A stretch of 64,000 nt of DNA from CAVSUZ01 sp963791885 (GTDB taxonomy: Bacteria > Pseudomonadota > Alphaproteobacteria > Acetobacterales > Acetobacteraceae): positions 1,302,001 to 1,366,000 of the forward strand of contig CAWBUL010000004.1 in NCBI GenBank assembly GCA_963791885.1, read 5' to 3'. The notes beneath the pieces were generated by a model. That model saw only the letters and a program-made list of their open reading frames with translations, was not told the DNA's origin and ran no database searches. The translations under genes and the position numbers were made by a program. Below are positions 1-8,875 of this stretch, piece by piece (the stretch's first letter is position 1; each line of letters opens with the position of its first letter).

Positions 1-510
1 ATACGAGTCATGATTGTACTGCAGATTGTTGGCGGTCTTGATGCGGTTCTGCTGGACGCTGTTGACTTCGTTGGTCCGATTCTGCTGCAGCGTATTCGCT
101 TCGTTGAAGCGGCTCTGCTGCTGCGTGTTCCCTGTGGCCGTCCGGTTCTGCTGAAACTGCGTGGCGTTGTGCTGATACTCGGGATGGCTCTGATCGTAGG
201 AGGAGGCGCGGTCGCTAAAGGTTGAGGCGTTGTGGACGCTGCCCCAGCCGCCGCGTCCGAAACCGGCGTCGCCGCTGTGATCGTAAAATCCGCCGTTACC
301 GAACCGCGAACCGCCGCTGAAACCATGGAATCCACCGGCCGCTGCGTTGCCGTGCCACCCGCCGAAACGGCCGGCTCCGCCGGCGAAGCCGCCGTGGAAG
401 CCGCCGAATCCACCCCGGAAGGCGAGGCCGGGTTCGGCCGCAAGCACCAGGCCGATCGCGATCAAGCCCCCTGCGACGAAAATGGAACCGGGTCTGGTCC
501 GGCTGGGCAT
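1..510 (-). CDS. Secreted Gly-rich / Gln-Asn-rich protein, cut by the window edge
   Basis: Reading the minus strand from an ATG at 508-510 gives an open frame that runs off the left edge. It starts with a signal peptide (MPSRTRPG, a hydrophobic stretch, then an AEPGLAF region). A Gly/Phe/His-rich block of FGGFHGGF-type repeats follows, then a Gln/Asn-rich tail in which QQNR recurs (QQNRT, QQNRT, QQNRI). The start lies 20 bp after the stop of the DUF2092 gene on the same strand, so the two are probably cotranscribed. Such low-complexity secreted proteins are common beside DUF2092 genes in alphaproteobacteria (from memory). I do not know a function; an envelope or surface role is a guess. The C-terminus is not in the window. 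Confidence 0.6.
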   Translation of the reverse strand, partial: MPSRTRPGSIFVAGGLIAIGLVLAAEPGLAFRGGFGGFHGGFAGGAGRFGGWHGNAAAGGFHGFSGGSRFGNGGFYDHSGDAGFGRGGWGSVHNASTFSDRASSYDQSHPEYQHNATQFQQNRTATGNTQQQSRFNEANTLQQNRTNEVNSVQQNRIKTANNLQYNHDSY

Positions 511-530
511 GGTGCGGGACTCCTGGCGGT

Positions 531-1340
531 TCAGCGGGAACCTGTGCTGGCAACGACCGGCGCGAATGGAATTTTTTCGGCGGACGGCGGGAGATCCGCC
601 GTAAACACCAAATCCGCAATGCGCGGCGAGAAGTTCCAGTCGCCGAACACGGCGGTGAATTGCGGCTGCGACGGCTCCGTCTTGTAGGTGATCACCAGCT
701 TGCACGGCGTGAGCTGGGGCCCGGTATCGATCCAAATCTGCCAGTCGATGTCTTTCGCGACGAAGGCGAGCGAATGGCACTCCCGTCCGTTCACCTGGGA
801 CGTGCCGAGATACAGACCGTACCGTAAATCGGTGCCGACCACGCGGTATTGGTCGGTGTATATGAGATCAACGAGCGGCGGTGAGAACCCGAGGACTGCC
901 TCGACCTTGTCCAGCATCGCATCCATGTTGGCTGGGGCGGAATCCGATCCGTAAAATCCCGTGCCAGGATCATAGAGCGCGACCGACTTGCCGTCGTACC
1001 AGAACTGTCTCTGGCCCAGATCGCCGCTCCATTCGACGTAGAGTCCATCAGGCCGCTTCAGGGCGACGTCTTCGCTGGCCATGTATTGGAGCTTCTGCCC
1101 GGAGGGGAGCACATGATCGAACGAGATGTCCGCATGGAAGGTGAATTGCTGGGCGGAGCCGATGTAATCGGCCATCTGCTTCAGCAGCGTGTCTGCCTGT
1201 GGTGCGACAATGGGCGCCTCGCTGGTTGCCGGCGGCTGTTGACCGGCAGGCGGATTGGGACCGGCCTGGGCGGCGGCCCGATGCACCGAAGCGGTGGATG
1301 CGATCATGGTGAATGCAGCGATTAAAGGAGCAATGCGCAT
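531..1340 (-). CDS. DUF2092 family periplasmic protein
   Basis: This 269-residue protein has an N-terminal signal peptide (about residues 1-25, ending near HRAAAQA) and a Pro/Ala-rich linker. The body matches the DUF2092 family: a motif region with LKQMADYIGSAQQFTF, a YVEWSGDLGQRQFWYDG segment and a beta-rich C-terminus that resembles the LolA/LolB lipoprotein-carrier fold. It is probably a periplasmic protein that binds a lipid or hydrophobic ligand, but the family has no proven function. A 14-bp motif shared with another AraC locus lies about 86 bp upstream (1426-1439). The next gene on the strand is the Gly/Gln-rich secreted protein. Confidence 0.75.
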   Translation of the reverse strand: MRIAPLIAAFTMIASTASVHRAAAQAGPNPPAGQQPPATSEAPIVAPQADTLLKQMADYIGSAQQFTFHADISFDHVLPSGQKLQYMASEDVALKRPDGLYVEWSGDLGQRQFWYDGKSVALYDPGTGFYGSDSAPANMDAMLDKVEAVLGFSPPLVDLIYTDQYRVVGTDLRYGLYLGTSQVNGRECHSLAFVAKDIDWQIWIDTGPQLTPCKLVITYKTEPSQPQFTAVFGDWNFSPRIADLVFTADLPPSAEKIPFAPVVASTGSR

Positions 1341-1425
1341 CGCTTCCTCATGCAGCCGTTCTATGATCCAAGCGGAATGGTGTTGCTTGATACACCGCGT
1401 TGATAAACCGGCGACGGGCTATTCT

Positions 1426-1439
1426 CTATGCAAAAACGG
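1426..1439. promoter_or_regulatory. 14-bp motif CTATGCAAAAACGG, candidate AraC operator (copy 1)
   Basis: The 14-base string CTATGCAAAAACGG occurs here and again at 5903-5916. Each copy lies just 3' of an AraC-family gene and upstream of a small minus-strand operon (about 86 bp before the DUF2092 start here). A role as an AraC-type operator or activator site is inference from position alone. Confidence 0.3.
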
Positions 1440-1520
1440 TAATGCTCGATCCCCGAAACACCCGCCTCAGATGAAGGAGGCGAGCCGATATGGGGCCGGT
1501 ACTGCGACGGCCATCGACGG

Positions 1521-2477
1521 TCAGGCGTCCTGCAGCCGCTTCAGCGTGGTTGACGGTGTCTCGCCGAACAGTTTGCGATAGGCGACGGAAAATCGGCCGA
1601 TCTCGCCGAACCCCTGGTTGGTTGCGATTTCCGTCACGGTCGTCGTGCCGGGAGCCGCCTGGGCCAGCGCGCGGCGAGCCATATGCATCCGCCGCAACCA
1701 AAGATACCGGTGTGGACTCATCCCGAGCTCTTCTGTGCAGCGCAGCCGCAGCATGCGGTCGCACACACCGATAGCGGCGCAAATCTCCACCATGTAAAGG
1801 GGGCGGCCCCGATTTTCCTCCAGCACGCGTTCGAATCGGCGCATCACGGGAACGCGGAGATCGCGAAACCCAGGTAGGTCAGCGACCACGCCCGCCGTCA
1901 GGCACTTGACCATGACCCGCGTCAACTCCTGCTCCATGGCCCGGGCGACTTCGGCGCGCGCGATCATGTCGGGCACTGTTGCGGCGAAACGCGCGGCGGC
2001 ATCGTTGAGGTGGAGCAGACGTTCGAGCAGCCGCGCGGGGGGGCGGATCTTGCTTGTGGTGATCGGGGCCGGGAGATCACGCTGCGTGACGGCCTCACCT
2101 GCTTCGGCCAGCCGCTCAGGGGTCAACGACATGGCTGACCAATCGGTCCCCGCCGGAAATCGATGGTAATGCTCGGCGCCTCGTCCATAAAAAAGGATCT
2201 CTCCTGGCCGAAGCTCAACGCCGTTGTGGATTGTGTGCGCCTGTTCCCGGTGGGTTAGAAAAAATATCGGCGAGCGGGTTGGAGTCAGCGTCGTATGCAT
2301 AATCTTTGACACCGAAGCCTGGCCGCGCTGAGTCCACAGGTGATGCAGGTCGATCTTCGTCAGTTCGGCCTGAAATTCCCCCGAACCTGTCACCAGCAAA
2401 TCGATATTCCGCACGCCGCGGATCGATTCCTGATATCGATCCATGTCCGTGAAGGCTTGAACAGTGGTGCCAGGCAT
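1521..2477 (-). CDS. AraC family transcriptional regulator
   Basis: This 318-residue regulator has a cupin-like N-terminal sensing half (about 1-200) and a C-terminal AraC helix-turn-helix pair (about 215-316, with EICAAIGVCDRMLRLRC and the second-helix segment ATNQGFGEIGRFSVAYRKLF). The ATG at 2475-2477 follows a GAGGAGG ribosome site. It is a paralogue of the disrupted AraC gene further right: compare FQAELTKIDLHHLW here with FRAQLTWIDLPHLY there. It is divergent from the lipoprotein gene at 2691, sharing an intergenic region of about 210 bp. The effector is unknown. It may act on the DUF2092 operon directly downstream. Confidence 0.85.
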   Translation of the reverse strand: MPGTTVQAFTDMDRYQESIRGVRNIDLLVTGSGEFQAELTKIDLHHLWTQRGQASVSKIMHTTLTPTRSPIFFLTHREQAHTIHNGVELRPGEILFYGRGAEHYHRFPAGTDWSAMSLTPERLAEAGEAVTQRDLPAPITTSKIRPPARLLERLLHLNDAAARFAATVPDMIARAEVARAMEQELTRVMVKCLTAGVVADLPGFRDLRVPVMRRFERVLEENRGRPLYMVEICAAIGVCDRMLRLRCTEELGMSPHRYLWLRRMHMARRALAQAAPGTTTVTEIATNQGFGEIGRFSVAYRKLFGETPSTTLKRLQDA

Positions 2478-2690
2478 GGCGCCTCCTCACTTTGGAGTGC
2501 AGGTCCTTCTGCGGATGTTCAGATTCGGGATGCGCGCACGATGGCACGCATGTTCAACAAAAGTGTTCGAATCTCTTTTAGGTTAATGCTCTCATGACGT
2601 TTCGTTCTCATTAAGCGTTGCCGATTCAGCATAGACGCACCCGCTCGCAATGCAAGACTGGCGTGTATGCACGGCGTCACAGGAGGGGTT

Positions 2691-3192
2691 ATGCGACTGA
2701 GAAAGTCTTTTCCAAGCGTTCACATCGCGTGGGCTGCCGGCCGGCTGGCGATCGCGGCGGCCGTGACGCTTCTTGGCGCCTGCGCGGCGCTGAAGGTGCC
2801 GACGGAACAGAGCATCCAGGGTTTGACCCCGTCCGGCACGGTCTCCTTAACTGAAGACTTCGTCGCCGGGTACGGAGCCGGCAGCGGAACACTCACGTTC
2901 AACGGCCAAACCTATCCGTTTCGGCTGATCGGGTCGGTGATCGGTCCCGGTGGCGCGGACCACATCACCGCGTCTGGAGAGGTGTATAAGCTGAACGCGG
3001 TTACCGACTTTCCGGGACGCTATACGCAGGGCAGTGGTGCCGCCGGCTTATCCCGTTCAGGAAACGGGCAGCTCTGGCTGCAGAACAGCGCCGGCGTGAT
3101 CATGCACCCTTTACAGCACCAGTAACGGCGTTCTGCTCTCGCTCGGGAAAGAGGAAGTCCTGATTCGTCTGGAGGGTCAGAACGGCGGCTGA
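2691..3192 (+). CDS. Small outer-membrane lipoprotein, frame broken near 3103
   Basis: The ATG at 2691 follows AGGAGGGG, a better start than the upstream in-frame ATG at 2667. The N-terminus has a signal with a lipobox (LLGAC), so it should be a lipoprotein. The body looks beta-rich (FNGQTYPFRLIGSVIGPGG). The frame stops at 3125, but the next frame continues with convincing sequence (TLYSTSNGVLLSLGKEEVLI) to a TGA at 3190-3192. Removing one base near 3101-3106 joins the two into about 166 residues whose end resembles the DUF1134/EipA-like fold. The indel may be a sequencing error. A strong hairpin at 3234-3270 follows. Confidence 0.6.
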
Positions 3193-3233
3193 TGGCCCGC
3201 GTCTGGCCGTGAACCGCCGACATATAGGGAGAT

Positions 3234-3270
3234 CAGGTAAGATCGGTCCGGTCGGGACCGATCTTACCTG
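3234..3270. terminator. 16-bp perfect hairpin between convergent genes
   Basis: CAGGTAAGATCGGTCC (3234-3249) is followed by a 5-base loop and its exact reverse complement (3255-3270). It sits between the end of the lipoprotein gene and the end of the convergent sulfatase gene, only 8 bp from the sulfatase stop. There is no long T tract, but the stem length and placement fit a bidirectional terminator. Confidence 0.65.
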
Positions 3271-3278
3271 AGTCGTTG

Positions 3279-4772
3279 CTAGTGATTGCCGCTGCTGGTC
3301 GTCTCTTGCAGGGTACGCAGCACCGCATCAAGATTGAATGAAGCAGGTTTCTGGCGCGGAGGAAACTTTACGAAGTTCTGGATCTGGGCGGCCACGACCG
3401 CCTGCATTTCGTAGATGATGAAGACGTGGTCGATCAGCCAGTCCCAGTAGGTGTTGGAGTTTTCGTCCGCTCGTTCGAATGGGTCTTGGCGAAGGTGGAA
3501 CATTTTTGGTGCACGTAACTTCACGAACGGCTCGAACCAGCACAGGAGCTGTTTGGCCCGCTGTTCCATGAGCACGACCTTCCAGTCACCCATGCGGATG
3601 CCCAGGATGTCGCCGTCATCGCTGATGTAGAAGAAGAACTTCCTGGGACTCTCTTTCGCCTCTCCGGTCAGGTAGGGGATCAGGTTGAAGCCGTCGATGT
3701 GGACCTTGAAGGTCTTGTCGCCGACCTTGTGACCTTCAAGCAGCTTGGCTGAAACGTCCGGCTCGCCGGCGGCCGCGAGCAGGGTGGGCAGCCAGTCCTG
3801 ATGAGAGGCGATGTCGTTGAACACTGATCCCGGCTTGATCTTGCCGGGCCAGCGTACGAATACCGGGACACGCCAGCCGCCTTCCCAGTTGGTGTTCTTT
3901 TCGCTGCGGAACGGAGTGATGCCCGCATCCGGCCAGGAGTTGTAGTGCGGGCCATTATCGGTTGAATACATCACGATCGTGTTGTCGGCGATGCCGAGTT
4001 CGTCGAGCTTGGCGAGCATCTGTCCGACGTGCTCGTCATGCGCCACCATGGCGTCGTTATAAAATCCCTGGCCGCTCTTGCCTCGATGCTTTTCCGCGCA
4101 ATGCGTCCGGAAGTGCATGGCGGTCGTATTGTACCACATGAAGAAGGGCTTGCCCTCCTTATGCGCCTTGTCGATGAAGCCCAGTGCACGTTCGGTGACT
4201 TCATCGTCGATGGTTTCCATCCGCTTTTTCGTCAGCGGGCCGGTATCCTCGATGCGCTGGCCGCCCTTTCCGTCCGCCAGGCAATGCAGGACCCCACGGG
4301 GCCCGAACCGCTTCTTGAATTCCGGATCTTTCGGATAATCCACGTTCTCCGGCTCTTCTTCGGCGTTCAGGTGGTACAGGTTGCCGAAGAATTCGTCGAA
4401 ACCGTGCATCGTCGGAAGAAACGCGTCCTTGTCTCCCAGATGGTTCTTACCGAATTGCCCAGTCATGTAACCGAGTGGCTTCAGCAAGTCGGCGATGGTC
4501 GGATCTGCGGCCTGCAGTCCGACGTCGGCGCCAGGCATGCCCACTTTCGTCAGGCCGGTGCGGATCGGGTTCTGCCCGGTGATGAAGGCGGCACGCCCGG
4601 CGGTGCAGCTCTGCTGGCCGTAATAGTCGGTGAATGTGCAGCCCTCATGTCCGATGCGGTCGATATTGGGCGTGCGGAATCCCATCTGCCCGCGATTGTT
4701 GTAGCTGATGTTCCACCAGCCGATATCGTCGCCCCACAGGATCAGGATGTTTGGTTTGGTCGAGGCAGCCAT
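3279..4772 (-). CDS. Type I (formylglycine) sulfatase
   Basis: This 497-residue arylsulfatase-family protein has metal-binding DD near residues 15-16 (WGDDIGW) and the sulfatase signature C-T-A-G-R at residues 56-60, where Cys56 would become formylglycine. Later alkaline-phosphatase-fold motifs include STDNGPH. The start at 4772 has an AAAGGGGG site. I see no N-terminal signal peptide, so it may be cytoplasmic, which is unusual for a sulfatase. Substrate cannot be read from sequence. The gene follows two small membrane-protein genes on the same strand (5754 to 4832) and may be cotranscribed with them. Confidence 0.9.
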   Translation of the reverse strand: MAASTKPNILILWGDDIGWWNISYNNRGQMGFRTPNIDRIGHEGCTFTDYYGQQSCTAGRAAFITGQNPIRTGLTKVGMPGADVGLQAADPTIADLLKPLGYMTGQFGKNHLGDKDAFLPTMHGFDEFFGNLYHLNAEEEPENVDYPKDPEFKKRFGPRGVLHCLADGKGGQRIEDTGPLTKKRMETIDDEVTERALGFIDKAHKEGKPFFMWYNTTAMHFRTHCAEKHRGKSGQGFYNDAMVAHDEHVGQMLAKLDELGIADNTIVMYSTDNGPHYNSWPDAGITPFRSEKNTNWEGGWRVPVFVRWPGKIKPGSVFNDIASHQDWLPTLLAAAGEPDVSAKLLEGHKVGDKTFKVHIDGFNLIPYLTGEAKESPRKFFFYISDDGDILGIRMGDWKVVLMEQRAKQLLCWFEPFVKLRAPKMFHLRQDPFERADENSNTYWDWLIDHVFIIYEMQAVVAAQIQNFVKFPPRQKPASFNLDAVLRTLQETTSSGNH

Positions 4773-4831
4773 TTGAACCCCCTTTGGTTAGTTTATATTT
4801 CTGTGCATGCATCCTGCATGCACCTGGCCTG

Positions 4832-5257
4832 CTAAACGAGACGCAGCAGTACGGCGCCGAAGGCAAAGAGTCCGATCAGAAGGAGAAGCACCGTAACGGC
4901 GAGAACGGGCGAGTTCATGCCTTCCCGCGTCATCCCGGCGATCGGGGTGAAGGGATCGTTCCACATGTAGCGAACCACCCAATAGTATTGCCACAGCGAA
5001 ACCAGAAGCGACAGGATGCCGCAGCCGATTAGGGAAAGACCCAGAATGCGGGGTGCGCCCGGTGCATAAGCCGGGTGAGTGCCCGGCATCTGATCCAATC
5101 GCTGGAAAAACTGAACGATGGCGAAGCCGAAGCCGATCAGGGAAACCGCGGTGCGGATCCATGACATCGCGGTCCGTTCGACACTGAGGCGCGTGCGCAC
5201 CCAGCCGAAATGGCTGTCCGACGTCACCCGGACTTCGAAGCGGCTTTCCGCGCTCAT
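4832..5257 (-). CDS. DUF202 (YidH-like) inner-membrane protein
   Basis: This 141-residue protein fits the DUF202 family: an N-terminal RTRLSVERTAMSWIRTAVS segment, then three hydrophobic helices (about 30-52, 67-92 and 115-140). The upstream gene ends in the same ATGA (5254-5257), so I start it at MSAESRF rather than at the longer open frame beginning near 5503. It should be an inner-membrane protein of unknown function. It is translationally coupled to the upstream membrane-protein gene and lies about 60 bp before the sulfatase gene. Confidence 0.8.
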   Translation of the reverse strand: MSAESRFEVRVTSDSHFGWVRTRLSVERTAMSWIRTAVSLIGFGFAIVQFFQRLDQMPGTHPAYAPGAPRILGLSLIGCGILSLLVSLWQYYWVVRYMWNDPFTPIAGMTREGMNSPVLAVTVLLLLIGLFAFGAVLLRLV

Positions 5258-5754
5258 GGCGAGCCGCCACGCATGTGAGCGCGCATTCTGAGCGAACGAT
5301 GGACCAGCCCTCGGAGGATCACATAGGGAATAAAGCAGAGGAGCAGGGCGATCAGCACCGCTTCCGCGGGATAGAACATCTTGAGCACGAGCGACTGATA
5401 GATAATGTCCATGACAACGCCGAGCAGGATGATCCGCGCGGTGGCGTTCAGCCCCTCCCGCAGCCGCGGCGTTCGTTTTCCAGGTGACCTGATGATCGTC
5501 CATAGATACGGCGCGCGGCCGGCAACCGCGTCCGCCCGTCCATCGCGAACAGCGGCGATTGCAGCCATCACCGGCTGAAGGATGAAACGGAACCGCATAG
5601 GGCCGTCCGAGCGATCGACCAGCTGATGAAATAGACGGCTCCAGGTTCCGGCGGAAATGCCGCGCACCATGACGCCGGCGACGACCAGCAAGACAAGAAG
5701 AGCCAGCACGCCCCTGGCAAGCCCGGTCAGACGGTGGGCAGCCGGCTGGCTCAT
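5254..5754 (-). CDS. Small multi-pass membrane protein of unknown function
   Basis: I start this 166-residue protein at MSQPAAH (5754), which has an AGGAGGG site, rather than at the upstream in-frame ATG at 5784. It has an N-terminal membrane helix (about 16-36), a polar middle with many Arg, and two more hydrophobic segments (about 100-150, including LGVVMDIIYQSLVLK and a LIALLLCFIPYVIL region). I do not recognise the family. It overlaps the DUF202 gene by 4 bp, so the two products probably work together. Confidence 0.65.
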   Translation of the reverse strand: MSQPAAHRLTGLARGVLALLVLLVVAGVMVRGISAGTWSRLFHQLVDRSDGPMRFRFILQPVMAAIAAVRDGRADAVAGRAPYLWTIIRSPGKRTPRLREGLNATARIILLGVVMDIIYQSLVLKMFYPAEAVLIALLLCFIPYVILRGLVHRSLRMRAHMRGGSP

Positions 5755-5902
5755 GGATTGCCCTCCTGTCAGTCCAATTGGCATGGCTCGGACCCGATCA
5801 TGCGACGAAGCCCGACATGGCCCATGCCTGAATCAATCGGCGGTGTCCTTTCATGAGAACAAGCGCAGATGCTGTGACAATGGCCCGCAGACTGCCGGCC
5901 GG

Positions 5903-5916
5903 CTATGCAAAAACGG
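5903..5916. promoter_or_regulatory. 14-bp motif CTATGCAAAAACGG, candidate AraC operator (copy 2)
   Basis: Second copy of the string at 1426-1439. Here it lies 12 bp beyond the stop of the disrupted AraC gene and about 150 bp upstream of the membrane-protein operon start at 5754. Read on the minus strand, both copies are preceded by a TCGA and a TT close by, which extends the resemblance. Confidence 0.3.
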
Positions 5917-5927
5917 AAATCGACCGT

Positions 5928-6532
5928 TCAGTGGGTCCGCATCGGCGTTGGACGCTCGATCGAGGGAAGTTCGCCGAAAACCTCGAGGTACGTCAACATG
6001 AATGCATCGAGGTTGGTAAACCCATATCGTTGGGCCAATTCGAGCGGCGTCAACGACCCGGCAGCGCGCGCCATGTCTGCGCGCGCCAACTTCAACCGAC
6101 GCCTGTATTGGAAACGTTCGGCCGTCATGCCGAGCGCGCTGGTGCACACGTTCTGCAATGTTTCCTCGGAAACGCCGACCCGCTCGCAAATTTCATCAAG
6201 CGGTAGCAGACGATGCGGATCGGCTGTGATCGCCTGTTCGAACCGCGCCAGCATCTCGGATCGGCTGCGCATGGCTGCGGCATCGTAGAGCAGCGTCCCG
6301 GGTGCCAGGCATTTCACCATCGCCCAGATGATTTCCTGCTCCAGCGCGCGGGCGATTTCCGGATGAACGGTGCGAACCGGGGTTCGTTCTGCCAAGCGTC
6401 CGGCTTGCGCATGAGCGCGCAGCAAATCCCTTCGATCGGGCGCCGGGATGCTGAGAATCTGACCGCACAACGGCGGCGTCAGCTCTGCGCCGTGGATGGT
6501 CCGACTATATTCGGCCAAATCTGCCGCACTTA
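5928..6532 (-). pseudogene. AraC family regulator, C-terminal part (split by IS elements)
   Basis: This is the C-terminal part of an AraC regulator paralogous to the one at 1521-2477. It includes the helix-turn-helix region (EICERVGVSEETLQNVC and AQRYGFTNLDAFMLTYLEVF). Real AraC sequence starts at SAADLAEYSRT, right beside the left end of an IS630 element. The open frame continues to an ATG at 6623, but those roughly 30 extra residues are IS sequence. The N-terminal part lies at 8876-9121 on the far side of the two elements. Joining the flanks across one TTA restores the frame (GSISL then SAADL). Confidence 0.85.
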
Positions 6533-7702
6533 TACCAACCCGCGAAACCTCTGACTTACTTCGGGTTCCCACTGCCCGCGAGATGTGATTCGATTCCCGC
6601 GGCGATTCGCGGGAGGCGCGCATGGGCAGAGCGGTAGCGGTCAGCCGGACCGCTCACAGTGCACGGGAGCTTCGGGCAACGGCGAGCAAATGCTCCGACG
6701 CTGACCAGGTCCGCCGGTTACTGGCGATTGCTCTGGTGCTGGACGGCGCCAGCCGTTGCGAGGCCGCCCGGCAGAGCGGCATGGACCGCCAGACGTTGCG
6801 TGACTGGGTTCACCGCTACAATGCCGAGGGGATTGGCGGCCTTCAATCACGCATCAGCCCCGGCCGCCCGCCGAAGCTGACGACCGAGCAGAAAGCGGAA
6901 TTCAGGGCGCTGGTGATCGCGGGGCCCGATCCGGCACTGCACGGTGTGGTGCGCTGGCGCTGCGTGGACCTGCAGGAGGAAGCGGCGCGGCGTTACAACG
7001 CCCGGGTTCACGTCAGCACGATGGGCAAGTGGCTGCACACGCTCGGGCTGACCCGACTGCAACCGCGCCCCTATCATCCCAGGAAGGATGTCAAAGCCGA
7101 GGCGGCGTTTAAAAAAACTTCGCCAGCCTGGTAGCAGCAGCGCTACCCGAAAGCGCATCCGCAGCGGACCTCGAAATCTGGTTTCAGGACGAAGCCAGGG
7201 TCGGGCAGAAAGGCGGACATACTTACATTTGGGCGCCGGTCGGCTCGCGCCCTCTGATGGTGCGCGACAACCGTCATGACTCGGCCTATCTGTTCGGCGC
7301 GATCTGCCCAGCCCGAGGCATCGGTGCCGCCATCATCATGCCGGGCGTCAACATCGAGGCGATGAACCAACACCTGAGCGAAATCAGCACTCAGGTGGCG
7401 CCTGGTGCGCACGCTATTTTGGTCTGTGACAGCGCCGGCTGGCATCAGCCCGGCGGGCGCTTGCGCGTGCCTGACAACATCACTCTGTTGCCGCTGCCGC
7501 CATACTCGCCGGAACTCAATCCAATGGAGACGGTTTGGGAGTATCTGCGGCAAAACAAACTCACCGCTTTGGTCTGGGAAAGCTACGAGGCCATCGTCGA
7601 GGCGTGCCGACGGGCGTGGCTCTTTCTGACCGATCATCCCCAGCGCATCCGATCGCTCGGAGCAAGGCAATGGGCATCGGTCAATATTTAAGCGGGTTGG
7701 TA
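6533..7702 (+). mobile_element. IS630-type insertion sequence A (1170 bp)
   Basis: The ends are inverted repeats: TACCAACCCGC at 6533 and its complement GCGGGTTGGTA ending at 7702. TTA flanks each side (6530-6532 and 7703-7705), consistent with TA-target duplication of the IS630/Tc1-mariner group. It carries one plus-strand transposase split over two frames. It is inserted in an AraC gene and abuts a second element of exactly the same length. Confidence 0.9.
6622..7691 (+). CDS. IS630 family transposase (two frames, -1 frameshift at A7)
   Basis: The first frame (6622-7134) encodes a helix-turn-helix DNA-binding half (RRLLAIALVLDGASRCEAARQ, then WVHRYNAEG). The second frame carries the DDE catalytic half through 7691: DEARVGQKGG with the first Asp, LVCDSAGWH with the second, and PYSPELNPMETVW with the Glu. 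The frames meet at a run of seven A at 7111-7117, where a -1 slip gives FKKNFASLV. The neighbouring element has the same slip site, so this is probably programmed frameshifting and not a mutation. The start has a GGGAGG site. Confidence 0.85.
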
Positions 7703-7705
7703 TTA

Positions 7706-8875
7706 TACCAAATCCCTCTGATCACGACCGATGCGCCCAATCGCGCAATCCGAGCGACATGATGGCCCACGGCCGCGCCTCCAGCTTATTCCACGCCTCG
7801 CAGCAGTGATCGAGCAGCGCGTCGGTGTCGTCGAACACCCGATTGGAGAGCCAGTTATCGCGCATGAACTGCCAGACGTTCTCCTGCGCGTTGAGTTCGG
7901 GGCATTTCGGCGGCAGTGGAACAATTGTGATGTTGTCCGGCACCGACAGCTGGCGCGAGAGATGCCAGCCCGCCTGGTCGAGCAACAGCGCCGCGTGGCG
8001 GCCTGGAGCGATATCAGCCGAGATCGCCGCCAGATGCAGGTTCATCATCGCCGTGTTGCACCAGGGCAGGATCAAGCCGACAGCCTTGCCCTCGGCCGGG
8101 CAGATGGCACCGAAAATATAGGTCGAGGCGGTTCGCTGGTCTGATGGCGCCGAGGGGCGGGTGCCGCGCCGAGCCCAGCGACGGGTGATCTTGTTCTTCT
8201 GGCCGATCCTGGCTTCGTCGCCGAACCACACCTCTATATCGCTGCGATCGAGGCTCCGCTCGCGCGCGATCGCCGCCACTGTCGCAGGCCAGTTTTTTTG
8301 AACGTCTCGATGGCGCCCGCGGCTTGCGCGTGATGGCGCGGACGTGCCGACAGCTTGCGATATCCCATGGCTCGCAGCTCCCGGCTCAGCGTCTGTTTCG
8401 AGACGTTGGTCCCGTATTCGTCCCATAAGCATTGGCAGAGATCGATGATGCGCCAGCGGACGACGCCGTGTACCGCCGGGATCGGGCCGTTCTCGACCAT
8501 CGCTGCCAGCGCGGCACGATGCCTCGCATCAAGTCTGGATGGCTGTCCTGGAGCCTTGCGGTCGATCAGCCCTCCAGGGCCGTTCGCATTGAACCGCAGT
8601 ACCCAGTCGCGCACCACTTGCAGCCCCACGCCGCCTGCCTGCGCTGCCTCGGTCCGGCTGCCTCCGCCGTAGATCAGCGCCAGTGACAGCAGCCGCCGAA
8701 CCTGGTCGGCATCCTTGCTGTCGCGGGCAATACGCCGCAGTTGTCCCGCATTGTAGTCTGATCTCAGTGGGATCGGGCTTCCCATGGCAAACCTCCTTCG
8801 GTCCGCCGAGGTTAAATCAGATCACACCCGCGTCGGGGAATCCCCCACGTAAGTCTTCGTGAGGGGGATTTGGTA
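7706..8875 (-). mobile_element. IS630-type insertion sequence B (1170 bp)
   Basis: The ends are TACCAAATCCC at 7706 and its complement GGGATTTGGTA ending at 8875, with TTA on both sides (7703-7705 and 8876-8878). It lies tail to tail with element A, sharing the TTA between them. The transposase is on the minus strand. Its sequence is clearly different from element A, so this is a second, related IS type and not a duplication. Confidence 0.9.
7722..8785 (-). CDS. IS630 family transposase (two frames, -1 frameshift at A7)
   Basis: The ATG at 8785 has an AAGGAGG site. The first frame (8785 to 8234) is the DNA-binding half (RRLLSLALIYGGGSRTEAAQ). The second frame ends at 7722 and carries the DDE half (DEARIGQKNK, LLLDQAGWH, PPKCPELNAQENVW). 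They join at seven A on the minus strand (T7 at 8293-8299), where slippage gives TFKKNWPATV. The layout is identical to the transposase of element A. The protein cuts and pastes the element at TA targets. Confidence 0.85.

Noticed and set aside
6533..6623. N-terminal 30 residues of the AraC open frame starting at 6623
   Set aside because: These codons lie inside the inverted repeat and leader of IS element A and are not part of the regulator.
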